DNA from: Peromyscus leucopus
Taxonomy: Eukaryota; Chordata; Mammalia; Rodentia; Cricetidae
DNA: 64,000 bases
Direction: 5' to 3'
Assembly (NCBI RefSeq): GCF_004664715.2
Contig: NC_051079.1
Span: 60,318,660-60,382,659 of the forward strand
The notes under the pieces are model-generated. The model made no database searches. It was given only the letters and a program-made list of their open reading frames with translations, and was not told the DNA's origin. Position numbers and translations under genes: made by a program. This document shows positions 45,900 through 59,616 of the stretch, piece by piece; the first letter of the stretch is position 1; every line of letters starts with the position of its first letter.

Positions 45900-46676
45900 A
45901 AAGAGCCTGAAAGACATGGGGCAAGCCAGCTATACACCATGGGAGGTGATGCTCCATACTTAAAGGCCTCTGGTAGATGATACCATAAAGTTCTACAAAT
46001 AAGGAGGCTGTGTTCCAGCCTGGCAAGCAAAAGAACTTGGCAGCTTCAGACATGTGGTTCTGGAGTTAAGGATAGGAGAAATGGGATACAGAATTTGACC
46101 CCATGACTAAGGAAAGCCACTGAGGCCAGGCGTGTGTCAGGGTAACCCTGAATGGAGGCCTAGAGAGGCCATTGTGTGAAACTATGAAGGTGAAGCCTAG
46201 TTGCCGTGAAGACCCCAAGATATTGGAGATGCCAGAGCCATTGGATACCTGACAAGAAAAGCTGCTAACATGGTTTGGAAACAGCCCAAGAGAAAGAAGT
46301 ATGTTGCAGTTAACAAAGCTGAAAGGAGTTGGAGATCTCAAGAGCATTTTGATATCATACATGGATATGCAATTTGTAGTTTGCCCAGCTGGTTTTCAGT
46401 CTTACTCTGGTCTAGTATTTCCTCACTATCCTCCCTTCCCTATGTTTTGGAATGCTAAAATATATCCTGTGTCATTGTATGTTGCAAGTATGTGATCTGT
46501 TTTGCAATTTTGATTTTATAAGGGATTACATTTAAGAGATTGCATCAATTTCAGAAGAGACTTTAAACTTTTAAACATTGTTGAGAATGTGATAGACTAT
46601 GAGGACTTTTGGAATTGGACTGATGAATTTTTGCAATAGGATATGGATACAAGTCTTTGGGGAACAGAGAGTAAAA
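45900..46676 (+). mobile_element. MaLR internal region, sense
   Basis: Resembles the non-coding internal part of rodent ERVL-MaLR elements: GATACCTGACAAGAAAAGCTG, GTTAACAAAGCTGAAAGGAG, GTTTGCCCAGCTGGTTTTCAG, TTGTATGTTGCAAGTATGTG and CATTGTTGAGAATGTGATAG follow in order up to the LTR. Frames of 62-98 codons here are not genes. Confidence 0.6.
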
Positions 46677-47013
46677 TGTGATAGTTTGAAAGAAAATGGC
46701 TCCCAAAGGGAGTGGCCCTATTAGGAGTTGTGGCCTTGGAGCAGGTGTGCTCTTGTAGGAGGATGTGTGTCACTATGGAGGTGGGGTTTGAGGTCTTATA
46801 TATGCTTAAGCCACACCCACTGTATCAGTTCACTTCCTGTTGCCTGCAAGATATATGACTCTCAGATACGTCTCCAGCACCATGTCCTACCATGATGATA
46901 ATGGAGTGAACCTCTGAACTCTAAGTGCACCACCTCAATTAATTGTTTTCCTTAATAAGAGTTGCTGCAGTCATAGTGTCTCATCACAGCAATAGAAACC
47001 CTAACTAAGACAC
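46677..47013 (+). mobile_element. MaLR-like 3' LTR, sense
   Basis: Begins TGTGATAGTTTGAAAG and ends CTAACTAAGACAC. It contains GAGTGGCCCTATTAGGAG, AGGATGTGTGTCAC and a CTCAATTAATTGTTTTCC block before the end. It is the sense counterpart of the antisense copies at 19456 and 19893. Confidence 0.65.
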
Positions 47014-50000
47014 TTCCTAAAATGAAGAATTTATGGGACTATGTGGGAAGCTTTACAAAGGCCATCAAGAGAGAAAATGGTAAGGCCCAAATAACAAGAG
47101 CAGGACGGGGATAGTGTAAGAAAGCCATTTGCTCTGAAAACCAGGGGCTCAGAGATTTAAAACAAAAAATGTCACTAGGTCATGTATAGCAGGTAGATAC
47201 AGATGAAGTGTAAAGAAGACAGGAACATGCAAAAGAGCTGGAGTTGTCTGGAAATGTACATCTTCCTCTAACAGCTGCATATCTTCTATCTTCCTCTGTT
47301 TCTCTTATCAATGTATCTTTTAACTCCCTTTCTAGAACTGTCTTAGAACACTGGCATTTCAGTGTCTCATTCTGTGGTGCATTTTTATAAACTAGTTCCA
47401 ACTTAAAGTCTTAAAATTGCATAGTGGTTAATAAAAACAACTCTTGCAAAAAAAAAAAAAAAAACCTCATTCTATTCATTACTCTTCTACAGCCTACTGA
47501 GAGTAGATATAAACTGTCTACATAGCAAACCTATTTCTCCAAATGCTGTAGGAAATTAGGCAGCTAAAAATACATTCCATCTTTCTCAAGCATGTCAAGT
47601 GGATGTAATGTGTCAGGTTGTTACTTTGAAAGTGATTGTAATATCAAAAATGAAAGATTAAGATTTCAGGTGGGAAAGAGGCAGTGATAGCCAGGGGAGA
47701 TTTTATCTATAAACGATACCATCTCCATGTTAATAGCCCCAAGAGAGGAAAGTCAAGAAAGGAAACTCAGGCATAAATTTCACTTGCTCTGTGAGATAGT
47801 CTGATCTGCAGAGAAAGGACTCTCTGGGTTTTATCTATCAAATCAACAACTCTTTAACCCTGAAAATGTCAAATTAGGCTGCTGTTGATCAACTCAACCA
47901 TTTCAAGTGGTAGACACCACTCTCAGATCATTTCTTATAAGGCACGGGGAAATGGGAGTAGCAAGGAGAGTCACGCCATATTTCTAGAAGAACAAAAAGG
48001 GTGAAAATTTAGGCACACAGCATTTGTAAGTCTACATCACTTAATTCCATCAGCATCTTTCCTCTCAAAGGGGAAAATACAGAGGGCCTGGGAAACAAGA
48101 CGAGAAGGAGATGTTTGTGGGTAAGAACACATGACACTGTTCTTGAGGTTTCAAGGAGACATTCTCCCTGGAGGAAGATAGCTGTTCTCTTAAGTATCAA
48201 ATAAAGGATTTCAAGAGATAGAATTTGTCTTGCTTGTTTTTAACTTTTTGTACTAGATTCTAGTTTAATTGATATAAAAGCATTTCTTGGTAGTATTGTT
48301 TTACTTCTTTGTATGAATTCGTAGAAGTCAAGAAATTGTACATTATAAAGAACTCTAAAGGAAGTGCTTTAAGTTCAGTAGATGATGTCAACCAATGATC
48401 AGGCATGATTCTAGATGGATCACAAAGGGGAAACGTATTTAGTTCAAAGATGGACAGCTTTGAGACCTGTAAGAATTTCTATTGTTAATTTCTGATGCTG
48501 AGTAGCTAGGATAATTCATACTGCACTCTACCCCTATCTCTGCAATTGCAAAGAAGGAATAATTTTCCCACCCCCAAACTTATAACCATATAATAAGCCT
48601 TAACAAGATAATGGCTCTTACGGGATTTCAATAACCTGAAAGAGAGAAGCAATAAAACATATCTTATTATCATCAACATATGCATTTTAGAATAATTATT
48701 TTAATAGCTCGATTTTCTCCCATTATAATGAGGACTACAATCTTGGCTAATTTAACTAGGGACTGTCTTTCATGCTTGAGTTACTACACATGAGAATCAA
48801 ATAAAAGAATGTTTTCCCTTCTTCTCTCCCTCTATCCCCCATTCCCATGCTTCTTATAGTTTTCCTTTCCATTCTGTTTGTTTTCTTCCTTGCTTTAATT
48901 TGCTTTAATTGTGGACATTGTTTTGTTTGTTTTCCCCATTAGGAAAGGTGGCATTTTTATCCCCTGTAACCTCAACAACTGAAGTACACATGCTCTTGGG
49001 TTTCCTCACGTTCCATCCCTGTGCAACTTCCATTGTTTGTCATCAGCACTTCCAACAGCCTGTTGTGATTCTGTCTATATTGATGAAAAGACATTCAAAC
49101 AGCATTGCTGTGGTTTATTTTTACCCAGAATGTCTTTGAAGAAGGAGAAGAAGAAAACAGCCTTGGAAAAAAGATCTAGGTGTGCCATTGAAAGAACCAA
49201 AACTTTGAAGTATTAATAATACTAATTTATGCCTGTGTTGTTTTCAGAAAAAGGTAAAAATATCCCTCTTATCATATATAATATTCAGGAGGAGGTAAAA
49301 GGGTCACCAAGATGACAAGAAAGCCACCATAGTCTTGATGATGATGCTATATAACAATTAGTCAAGGAAGACATAAATTTATTGGAGTCAGGGTATTTTG
49401 TGGTTGCCAATTATCCTTAGATTTAAAGAAGCTCAAAGATTATCAAACACCATCTCCAGTTTACTCCATGTGGCCAACTGTATGTTCATTCCAGAACTTT
49501 CAGGTCAACAAACATTTATCTATCCCCCAGATGTGGTACAATGTACAAGGGAGAGAGAAGAGTGATGACAATACTTTCCTGTGCTAATTTTGGAAGTGAT
49601 TCTGGTGGGTTTCCTTTAAAAATGTTAGATTACTTAGTAATTCCATGAATGGTTATTTGATGCTTGTACAGACTAAGGAAATCTGTTGGGAACCCTCAGG
49701 AAACAGATACATATATTGTCATATATTCAAAACTTGGTGGAGGAGTAAGGCTTGTACCCTTGTTGGACTGTTCACTAGAATATATAATAAATACTAGACA
49801 GAAAGTGCAAAACTACTGATCCAGCGCTAGCCCGCAGAATGAAGGCAAGGATCCTAGCTAGTGTACTAGAGAAAGCTGCGTGCAATAGACATTGTTTTCC
49901 TCTCTACTAAAATGCATGCATGATACCAATAGGAAAATATGTAGATACAGGGGAAGGAATTACAAAGAGATTTATGATGAAGACACAGTCAGAAAGTATG

Positions 50001-50169
50001 AAGCAGAATGCAATAGTAACATACCCTCTTGGATTGGCATATAGGTTTATGATAGGATCAGTGGAGAAGTCTGAAAAGTGAATTCAGTATATAAGATAGA
50101 AAATTTCAACTGAAGTTAATAGAGAGAAATGGAGCACAAATCATAAACATAGGACTCAACTTTTAGGTC
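47014..50169. other. Unique non-coding sequence
   Basis: About 3.1 kb with no recognised recent transposon. An A-run of about 17 lies near 47447-47464. Frames up to 76 codons show no motif. A weak L2-like motif occurs near 49500. Confidence 0.45.
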
Positions 50170-50400
50170 ATTTCTCAAGTATCACCTCCTTAAGTCCACA
50201 TCATTCTCTGTTAGTCTCCCATCTATTTCTTACAGTGTATATTAAACTACATTGCTTAGTAACATGCTTACAGTTTTAATTTTAATCACCTGCCTCTTCC
50301 TTATACACTGTCATCATCAGAGGCAGAAACATTATTTCACTTATCACTGCATAGTGCGTATACAACATGGCATTTGAACTATGCCTTCACAATTAATATA
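50170..50400 (+). mobile_element. L2 LINE 3' fragment, sense
   Basis: CATTTCTCAAGTATCACCTC, the CATCATCAGAGGCAGAAACA block and CACTTATCACTGCATAGTGC resemble the L2 3' end in order. Ancient and diverged. Confidence 0.45.
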
Positions 50401-53003
50401 AGGGAAAAAATCACCTAAAATAGTATTTGAGAAAATTTTTGATGTTTACATTATTGACTGGATGAGCAGAAAGAGTTAAAGATTAGTCAAGCCCTAGCCA
50501 CACATAGTGTCAAATGAAGAGACTCACCATAATCAGGAAGTACAATAGAGAAAAGATCAGACCAATGGATTTGAAAATCAGTAACACAAGATTTATGAAG
50601 CAAATAAATGTGGGAATAAGAAGATCCAGGAAGAAAAAGACCACATTAGGAGGCAAAATGGGAAAAGCTAGAAAATATGGTGACTTGGGGATAAGGTCAG
50701 TGATTATAGATTTAGACATACTTCATTTGTGATACCAAGAAAACATGAAGGGTCCTGTGCTTTAAAATAACTGGAAGTTCTAGACTGGAGCTGTGCAGGT
50801 AATCAGGCTTAGCAAAATACACCAGGTCACTTTATTTCAGATGAATTCTCTAGTCTAATACATAATGTCTCTAAGGATGAGTATACACAGAACAGAGCAG
50901 AAAGTAATAGCCAGAACTGTGTGTTAAGTCCACTGTGAGGAACAGAGAACAAAAGTCTAATGAAAGCTCAGACACTAAGAGAATGATAATAAATAAGGTC
51001 ACACATTAATCATTTACAGTTTACAATAGCTTGTAGTGTCAACATAATCTAATACCCCAATCCTGATCCTATTGGTTATTCTTTGACCTTGTATATATTT
51101 TAGCAAGTCCCAAGTGAGAATTCATACTTATGTACCACAGTAGGTGAACAACAATTTGATCTGTAGACCATCATCCCTCTACATGCCCCAGAGTTATCAA
51201 ACCATCCTTTGAAAAACACATATTCACAATCAAACGCCAAGCTTGCTATATAAAAGCAATTCCCCAAAATAAAATCCTTAGGTTCCAACTAAACAAGATT
51301 ATTGCTCTAAGATATGAGAAATCTGTAGTCAAAGAGTGAGTTCATGGAGGTACCACCTTAACTAGGCAGTTCCAATGGATGCTGTGAAGGAAGCAATTCC
51401 TCTCTACTAATGATCTGTGACTTTTTAGCTGACAGAGGTCCAGTGGCCTTATTGACCATTTTTTCCCCAGGGACACCCTAAAATCAACCTGTCTGGGCAC
51501 TCACATGTCTTTTAATTGAATCCTTCTGCGTAATATAGTCTCTTTGGTCAAGGGGTTAGGACACAGGTCACCTGTGGTCCATTCTTGCTAACTTCTAAGT
51601 GATTTGGAACTTTCATTTATTTATCTCCTCTATTTAGAGAGAACAATGACCTCTCATGGTGAAGACTACTTTAAGAAAGGTTAGATTGCATCATCCAGGA
51701 AAGAGGATATTCTCATTTTACTCATATATATAAGCACTTTGGAAAATATTTTCATGAAGGAGTCAGAGTGTAGTAGATGAGCTTCATCATGTTAGGGTCC
51801 TTCTTCAAGGCAGACTCCTTAAGAGTCTACACTACTTAAGGTTATATCTCAGGTGATAGCTTTTCAGGAAGAGTAATAAATCTTTAGAAATTCTTTTTAG
51901 TAATTAGGAAGTTAATAAATCAAATCGACAGCATTAGTCAATGCCTAAAGCCACTAGCAATGACCACATATTTGAAGCAAGGGCAGTTTGCACTGCAGTC
52001 CCTTGTAGTATTTTGATGCTATGTTCCAAGCTACACTGTTCACAGAATTTTCATCAATTATTTCATAGATTTCACTGATGTGGTTCCTGGGATAGTACAA
52101 TGTCAGCCTGTAATCAGAGAGTTTCAATAGCTAATCAGAAGTTATAATTGAACCAAATCAGGATAAGGATGGCTTTTGACAAAGAATGATGCTTTGCTTT
52201 TAAATTTTATAGAGATGATAAAAATAATTTAGAGAAGTGTTTAGCACCTCTTTCTAAAGGAACTCTGGAAATATCAACTTATTATTCCTAAGACCACTTC
52301 CAGTGGAAGTAGAAGGGAAAGCAATTATTGGGTTGTGTAATTTATAGATTCAGCACAGAAAATGCTAGGTGCAGTTGCATTTCCAAAATAGATCGTTTAT
52401 TCAAGTTTATTCAAGTACTTTGGAAATCACTATTAAATATAAAACTGTATAGGAAATGCTAGGGAGAAAGGCTCAAGGAATGGGGTCAAGATTTGCCAGC
52501 TATAGTTACAAGAGGGGTAATGTTGTCTTGGGTAAGTCACTCTGTCTTTCTCTAGAGTGACGATTCCTTCCAGAAGAGGTTGTTCAACCTCAATGTCCTT
52601 CTTACTTTGCACAGGAAAATTCTTATTTCTAAGAAGCTGACCTTTGCATTAGTAGATAGCTAACACCTCCATGCTCTACCCTGTAGATGCTAACAGAACC
52701 ACCCCCCCCACACACACACACACAGCTGGTACTAAGCGTACTTTTAATCCAGTTACACTAAACATATCTATCACTCAGATATCTCGAGGCATAGGTTCAT
52801 TGAGAAGAAAGAGGGTAGAATTGCTCTGGTAAAGAAACAGTGCTGCAGATAATTAAAAACACAAAACTTCTTCTATTGCCTTACATATTCCTTTCAAGTT
52901 GCCAGGTTGCACAGTAAGAGATGTGATTTCTCCATAAAGCCAAACAATACATAATACATATTTTCTATGGAATTTAATTTGTCTTTAAAAATAAGTGAAA
53001 CTT
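50401..53003. other. Unique non-coding sequence
   Basis: No recent element recognised. A MIR-like scrap may sit near 52500 (GGGTAAGTCACTCTGTCTTTC). A short C-run and (CA)n lies at 52702-52724. Confidence 0.4.
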
Positions 53004-53165
53004 TGGGCAGATGGCTTAACAGGTAAAGACATTTGCTACCAAGTCTGATAATTTGAGTTTGATCCTCAGGACCCACATGCTGGAAGAGGACAACCAACTC
53101 CTGCAAGTTGTCCTCGATCTCTACATGTATATGCAATGGAACACATATGTCTCCATTTTTAAAAA
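53004..53165 (+). mobile_element. tRNA-derived SINE (B2/B3/ID-related), sense
   Basis: GGCAGATGGCTTAACAGGTA, TTTGAGTTTGATCCTCAGG, ACCCACATGCTGGAAGAGGA and CAAGTTGTCCTCGATCTCTA match a rodent tRNA-type SINE. Confidence 0.75.
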
Positions 53166-53174
53166 TTAAAAAAT

Positions 53175-53520
53175 TGACATATGCTGCAACATATATGAAC
53201 CTCAGAACATATTATTCTAGGTAAATAAATGTAGACAAGAAGGAAAAATACTGTATGACTCCATGTGAAAGAGTAAGAATACTCATCATTATGGAAAATG
53301 AAAGCAGGATAGAGGCTACCAGGCATTAGGAGCAAGAAAAGTAGGTTATTGCTTATTGGGTACAGAATTGAAGTTTGGTACAATGAAAGAGACTTACAAA
53401 TGGATGGTGTTGGCCATTTCCAACACTGTGAACACACTACAATGGAACTGTATGTTTAAATAGTTTAATTAGTGGACTCTGTATTGTGTGCATTTTGTAA
53501 TGAAAAGATGCAAGACAAAA
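53175..53520 (+). mobile_element. Ancient L1M-type 3' end, sense
   Basis: GACATATGCTGCAACATATATG, CTGTATGACTCCATGTGAAA, AGGCTACCAGGCATTAGGAG and GTGAACACACTACAATGGAAC run in the order of a mammalian-wide L1 3' end. Confidence 0.7.
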
Positions 53521-56187
53521 ATTAGAAAGTCAGGTTAACAAAGACAATATTTGCTCTGGAATCATACAAAACAATTAGCTACTTTCATAAGCATGCTATA
53601 AAGTCTTAGAGAAGCATGGTAATCTGTTTTAGAGGCAACAAAGGCAGAAATCTCCTCTTTAAATTAAGACCGAGAAGAGATTAAAAAAAAAAAAAAAAAA
53701 CATGAGTGTGGAAATTTTTTCTCTTATAATGAAATTATACCTAGGGTAAAATCATTTCCCAAATGCAAGATGGGTATGCAGATAAAAAGATGTCTGTGGG
53801 GGGATTTACAGACACGTTAAGAATGGCAACTAACTGTGGAGCCCTAAACTGTGTGGCAAACTCAAGAAGTTCAGTTAAGAGAGCAGTAACGTGGACTGTA
53901 ATACCAAATGAAGGGACAGTCACGTCCAGACACCACTATGTAGGTCCCATAGGAGAGGCACCACGTCTGCCATGTGCACACACACTCAGCAGGTCTTCAA
54001 CAAGAATTCTACTGAGGAAAATAATTATGCCGACTGGTCTTCCTCCATACAGTGTCTATTACCTAGTTCTTCTATTAACGAATTGTCTGTATACAATGCC
54101 ACCTAAGACATAGTTATTCATTTGATAAAGTTACTCTAGGGGCAGAACTATTTAACCTTCAAGAGAAATTGAAGAATATCGAGAAAAAAAAGCAAAAGGA
54201 CACTCTGACAGAAGGTAGAATATGAAAAGTCAGGAGTCTATAAGAGCCTGTGGGGAGATGGGAAAGGTAATGTTCCTGTGCCCATTTGTCTATGGAATTT
54301 TGGGGTATGGACCAAACTAAAAGACAAGCTAGGCCTAGATGGTGAGGGGTGCCATACTTTATTTTTACCCAAGCACTTTAATATGTCAGTATACAATGTG
54401 TTAGCAATCAGTAAACATATCCCCATATCAAGTAATAATCATGTGTTTGTTGTTCAGCGTACTGTGAATGTATCTAATTTCTGTTTTAAGCAAATATATC
54501 AGACTGAGGAATTATCTATTTATTAGTCTATGCTGGATGTTGAGATGCAAGAAGAAATGAGACTAGAAGCTACCATACAGGAGTCATAATTCTTAATATG
54601 AGAATACCAATGGCATTTATTAGACTCTTGTAGGAATGATGAAAATAAATGCTAAACCCTTTCCTAGTGCCTTTTAGGCCATGCAGTGCCTAGGTAGTCA
54701 TCAGTAATGTTCCTATAAAGCAAAATCAGCATTTACCTTTGTTACCTGGCACACTGGAGATTAGTAGTGAATCAATGATTCCAATAAGTAGGAAATCACT
54801 AAGACAGTCTTAAGTATCAAACATTCTGTTTTAACGGGGAAAGAAAAATGATAATCTACTTGCACACATTTTGATAGAAATGAGAAACTTTTCTTTGAAG
54901 ACAGCTTTTATGAATGGAATTTAAAATCACCAATGTGTCATAAACCATGCTCTTCATATTTCCAGTTGCAGATACTTCAAAGTGAGTGATAATTTACAGA
55001 TCTCTGACAAAGCATTCTGAGTATAGAATAAGTCTGGAATTGTTCTGCCCTGAATGAATTGCCCACTTTTAACTGGAGTTCCCCTTTCCTCTGTTGCCTC
55101 CAAACAGGTTTCCTTATCCAGACTACTTACTCTTTGTGGGTGATAAGGAGGAGAAAAAAAACACAGTAGTATGCTCTTGGTTTCCATAATACTTACCTGA
55201 ATTATAAGCCACACCTGCTGTAAACACATTGGTTTGTTTGGGAACTAATAATTGAATCTTACAATTGAGACTTACAGGCACATGATTCGTCTGGGAAACA
55301 ATATTGAGTTTTTAGGAGCAATTCACAAATAAGTAGAAGTAGAGTTTAGGGATATGCTGATATAGGCAGGATTCTTGTTAGGTATGTGGTAATCCCATTT
55401 AACAGTCACAGCAAGGTCTTATCCTGCCCTTTACACAGATATGTGACAGTCATTCAAGAACTTTGCTTAGCAAGGCAGTACATCTGGAAGTAAAATATGC
55501 TTGGCTACATTTGCTTCTCAGCCAGGAGCTGAACTCTGGCAAAAGGGAAGCAGTCAGGCAGGGACTGAAAGCAAGTACTTTCTCTTTTCTCATGGTTGGA
55601 AGCATAACGTTGGTGGCTATCTGTCATACACTTCAATCCACCCTAGCGGCTCAGCCTGTGAGTCATGTGCTGTGGCTAAAGGAAGCCAAGGGAAAGAAAT
55701 GCTTGCCTGGCATTCATTGATAGCAGCTCCCCTGAGCTGAGCATAGCCATGACTGAGAGATGCCAATCATTTCAAGGGTCAGCAGGCTCTCCTTGCATCC
55801 ATTTCTATGCTTCACTGCTCCTGCGCAAAACAGGTGAGAAAGTAAAAGGTAAGGATGCAAATAAAAGATTTGCTTGGACAGACACACAAAAAGTGCTCAG
55901 TAGCTGGTAAGTGCAGTAAAGGCAGAGTATGGCAATCTCAAGGCTGCAAAGGGCAGAGAATATCAGACAAGTAGCCCATGGGTAAGCAGCAATCCCCCAG
56001 GACAGCCAGCCATGTTGCCTCCTTCTCTGGGGCAGCAGATAATAGAAGCTTTGAAATGTTAAACAGAGTCATCTCTGGATGGCAAGAGAGAATCCTGGGA
56101 ATCAGAGAATCCTAATGTCACAGGCCTTTCATTCTGGGGGAAAATGTCTCTAGAAATCCACATTCTGTCTGTGGGCAACTTTCCCTG

Positions 56188-56191
<4 letters not shown>
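53521..56191. other. Unique non-coding sequence
   Basis: No recent repeat recognised. An A-run lies at 53683-53700. The 116-codon plus frame at 53763-54113 has no domain, signal or splice site that I can support. Similar for 82-91 codon frames at 54278, 54954 and 55463. Confidence 0.45.

Positions 56192-56253
<62 letters not shown>
56192..56253. repeat. (GA)n microsatellite
   Basis: About 30 uninterrupted GA units. The Ser-Leu-rich minus-strand frame is a product of it. Confidence 0.98.
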
Positions 56254-56256
<3 letters not shown>

Positions 56257-59200
56257 AAAGCAGGTTGTAGAGACTGATTCGAAATGTCCATGGGGAAATC
56301 ATGCCACTGTCCTGGGGGTTCCAAACTAATTGTCAGGATCTTAAAACCCTGTACTTTCCCCACCAAGGACCCAATTATCTACTCTGTCTGCTGGTCTGAG
56401 ATGCTGCTGCCTTGTGGTTCCATTCTACACCATCAAAAATAACAAGGTGCTTTTGTTCTTAAAACTGAAATCATCTCTACTGAATGATAGTCACATGTGC
56501 TGTCCAGATTTTCATCAAACTCTGGACTGCTTGCATGGACACTTGGAATCTGCCAAATGCTTCTTCTGCATCAATACTTTCTGTCCTAAATGTTTGAACT
56601 TGTATGTCCAAGGAGCTTATATGGAGGCTCTCTACTCCCCTATTGCTGAGATTGAAACTCCTTAACCACCTAGTTCACCCTTCCATTGCTGACTTGGCAA
56701 GTACTATTGTTCTGAACTATTCTCTAATCAGGTCCACTAAATAACTCTCTTTCCTCATTGTCTCCTAATTCTGACTTCATTATCCGACTTCACCACTGGA
56801 GAGCAGGGAGGAACTGCTTAATATTGCAAGGACTTTACAGTTTACCACCCTTAGGCTTAAATACATTTATGCCAATTTCCTATTGAAAACTTGCATATAA
56901 TAGATAAAATTTCTAGTCTTAATTTCTTACATCTGTAAAATGGCCCAAATGATACCATATACCAGTGTCATGATAATAATTAGAAGTTAGTATTGGTAAT
57001 GAATTTATACTCAAAGCATTATCTTTGTAGTGTCTCCTAAATGTATTATAGCCATTCTGAAACGTTGATCTCTTATGCTGCCATTCTTTCATTATTGAAT
57101 CTTGTTCTCATTTTATATTATTTTCACATCATACTTCCCCACCATCTATGACAATTAAAGTTTAAAATCATTGTCCATGAATTTCAACTTAAATATATAA
57201 TTAAACTCCTTCCATTTGGAAGTCTAAGTAAGTCATTGTTAAGAAAATATTCTTTTCACTATGATGTTATATAAAAGTATCCAGTGTTCTCTTGAGAAGA
57301 ATATTCAGAAATAAGACCCAGAAAGGCCGTTCAAGTTAGCCATAGTCCAGATACTGAGTATACCAGAAGACTGCTTTTATCCTTAAATAGCTAATACTTT
57401 AACCCCCAGACTATTCAGTTTGCTAATACCATCTAATACTTTAAAAGGAAAAAGTCTGAAATGATTAGAAATTCTCAAAGAGGAAGAAAACTCTGAAACA
57501 TTCAGGGGATGGAGACAGGTCACTTGAACAGCATCTTTCTACTATAAATAATATAATTTTCATATTAAAAGGACCAGATATTGGATGGCTTAATGGGTTT
57601 AAGTTACAGACAGAGATCTCCATTTGAAAGGAAGCCTGGAAATCTAGTCATCTCTGTGAGTTGAATGCATTCCTAGTAAGTAATGCTTACATGAGTCCAG
57701 AGAGTCATCACACTCCTTCATTTACTCATTGAAATCAAGCCTAATATAAATTACCCAAAGGATCCTTGTCTGTTCTAGTTCACCACCAGACAACCTACTT
57801 TAGGAAAGGCAGAAAAATGAAAGAAGATAAGGAGAATAAAATAGTCACTCTAAAAAATTAAAACATAAGAATGTATAATGCTCATGTTCACCTCCACCTA
57901 GAATATGCATGCATTAATGCCTCTGCTTGAAAAGATGAGTGAGTTTGGAAGGCTGGTTATGGAGAAAGATGGATATCCTAGGCATTATCACATCGTAGAG
58001 GAAGCCAAGGGACCTGGATTTTAATCTGTCTGGTCAGCTTTGGTTCTGAGATACACACCAAGACAAACACTTTCATTGTTTGATTGTATAATTGCATCAG
58101 ACAATTCCAACTTTGAAAAACTCTAAAGTACTGTGATAATTAAATAATTTTGGAAAGGTAGAAATGTTTTATGTACCAAATATTTATCTCAATAAATAAA
58201 ATGGAGATCTTCCATTAGGAACTAAAGTAACCTTACCACAGTCACCTATCTGATGTATAGTCAATATGCACTTGAAACCAACACCATGTCAATCATTCCT
58301 TAAGTGTTTGGTTGTCAGTATTACCCTCAGATACATTCAAGCCCCTTTTATCTAAGTTCTTACAGCCATTGCCACAAAGTTGGAGTTACAGTGCATTGAC
58401 CTGGTTGTATTTTAATTTTGTTAGCAAAAGCTGGTTTTCCTACTAAATAATAGGGTGGTAATAGATTGTGTTGAGTAAAATGAACAAACCCTAAATTCCA
58501 CCATTTTTTGTCTCTAACAAGGACATAACTAAAAATTTCTAACTTCAATTCATATATTTTAATGGATTTTGTCCTTTGTCTACTTAAAATAACTCCAATG
58601 GGAATCTTGACTTCTATACTATGAACATTATATTTCAAAAATGTTTTAGAATGATACTCAAAGAGCTTTCTACTTGATCAGGGTCCTAGGATTCTGTCAT
58701 GCTTTCTAATGTTTAGACTTCTAAAACATTTACCATGCAAATAAAATGATAGATCAGACATGCTATTAAACACTCAGATGACTTAATATACAGGCAAAGA
58801 AATATTAAATTCCCCTTGCTTGAAAGTCACATACCAATTCTCTCTGTTCTCTGAAAGGAAAGTTAGAGAAAATCATGGACAGTAGAAGTCAATAAAACTA
58901 GAAATGAAATCATACAAGACAGACAGATGGAAATAAGTTTTTTTAAGTAAATTGCTAGATATATATGCCCAGCTGCAGAGGTTAATACTTAAAATGCCAT
59001 CATTACAACACTGTAAGAAATCATCCTTTGATCATAAAACCTCAGAGGGCTCATATCAAAAAACTCAAACAGCAGCTGTTATTGCCTAAATGACTAAATG
59101 CCCTTAATAAAAATATCAGATAATCCAAACCCAATTAATTCAGAGCTCGTTTTTCTGGTCCCTTGCTTTTCAAATTAACAAAGTTTTTACTCTCCCTCAC

Positions 59201-59554
59201 TGGTAAATGTTTCCTATCACATTCTATTTGCATCTAATTATTTCTTGAGGCACCAGATTTCACTAGTCTGTGGAGCATGGGTTATTACGGGCTCTCTTCA
59301 CAGGTGAAGGCATCAACATGATCAGACCTCACTTGTATTAGTGATCCATAGCACCAGTGTCACATACTCATAACAGCTCCATATTTCGCTGCAAAAGGCA
59401 AGTAAGTCCCTTCTAATGTAAAATAATAAGCATGTGCCAATGGATATAGGTGGATTTGTTTGAAACACTAATTAAGCCCATTTTATTAAGTATTTTCCAG
59501 GTCCAGTAGCCATATTTTTTTTTTAGAAAGCTCAGTAAGTCCTGGTTTGAAGAA

Positions 59555-59558
<4 letters not shown>
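56254..59558. other. Unique AT-rich non-coding sequence
   Basis: About 3.3 kb with no recognised recent transposon. The subregion 58860-59400 is noted in the findings as a possible conserved element. The 92-codon minus frame at 58360-58638 has no motif. Confidence 0.45.
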
Positions 59559-59592
<34 letters not shown>

Positions 59593-59616
59593 TGTGTGTG
59601 TGTGTGTGTGTATACA
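59559..59616. repeat. (CA)n-(TG)n palindromic microsatellite
   Basis: AC units up to C59589 turn directly into GT units from G59590. Bases 59568-59611 form a perfect zero-spacer palindrome with 22-base arms. Purine and pyrimidine alternate from 59559 to 59616. Confidence 0.97.

Noticed and set aside
53763..54113. 116-codon plus-strand open frame
   Set aside because: No recognised domain, signal, splice context or compositional support; its length is within chance for this much sequence.
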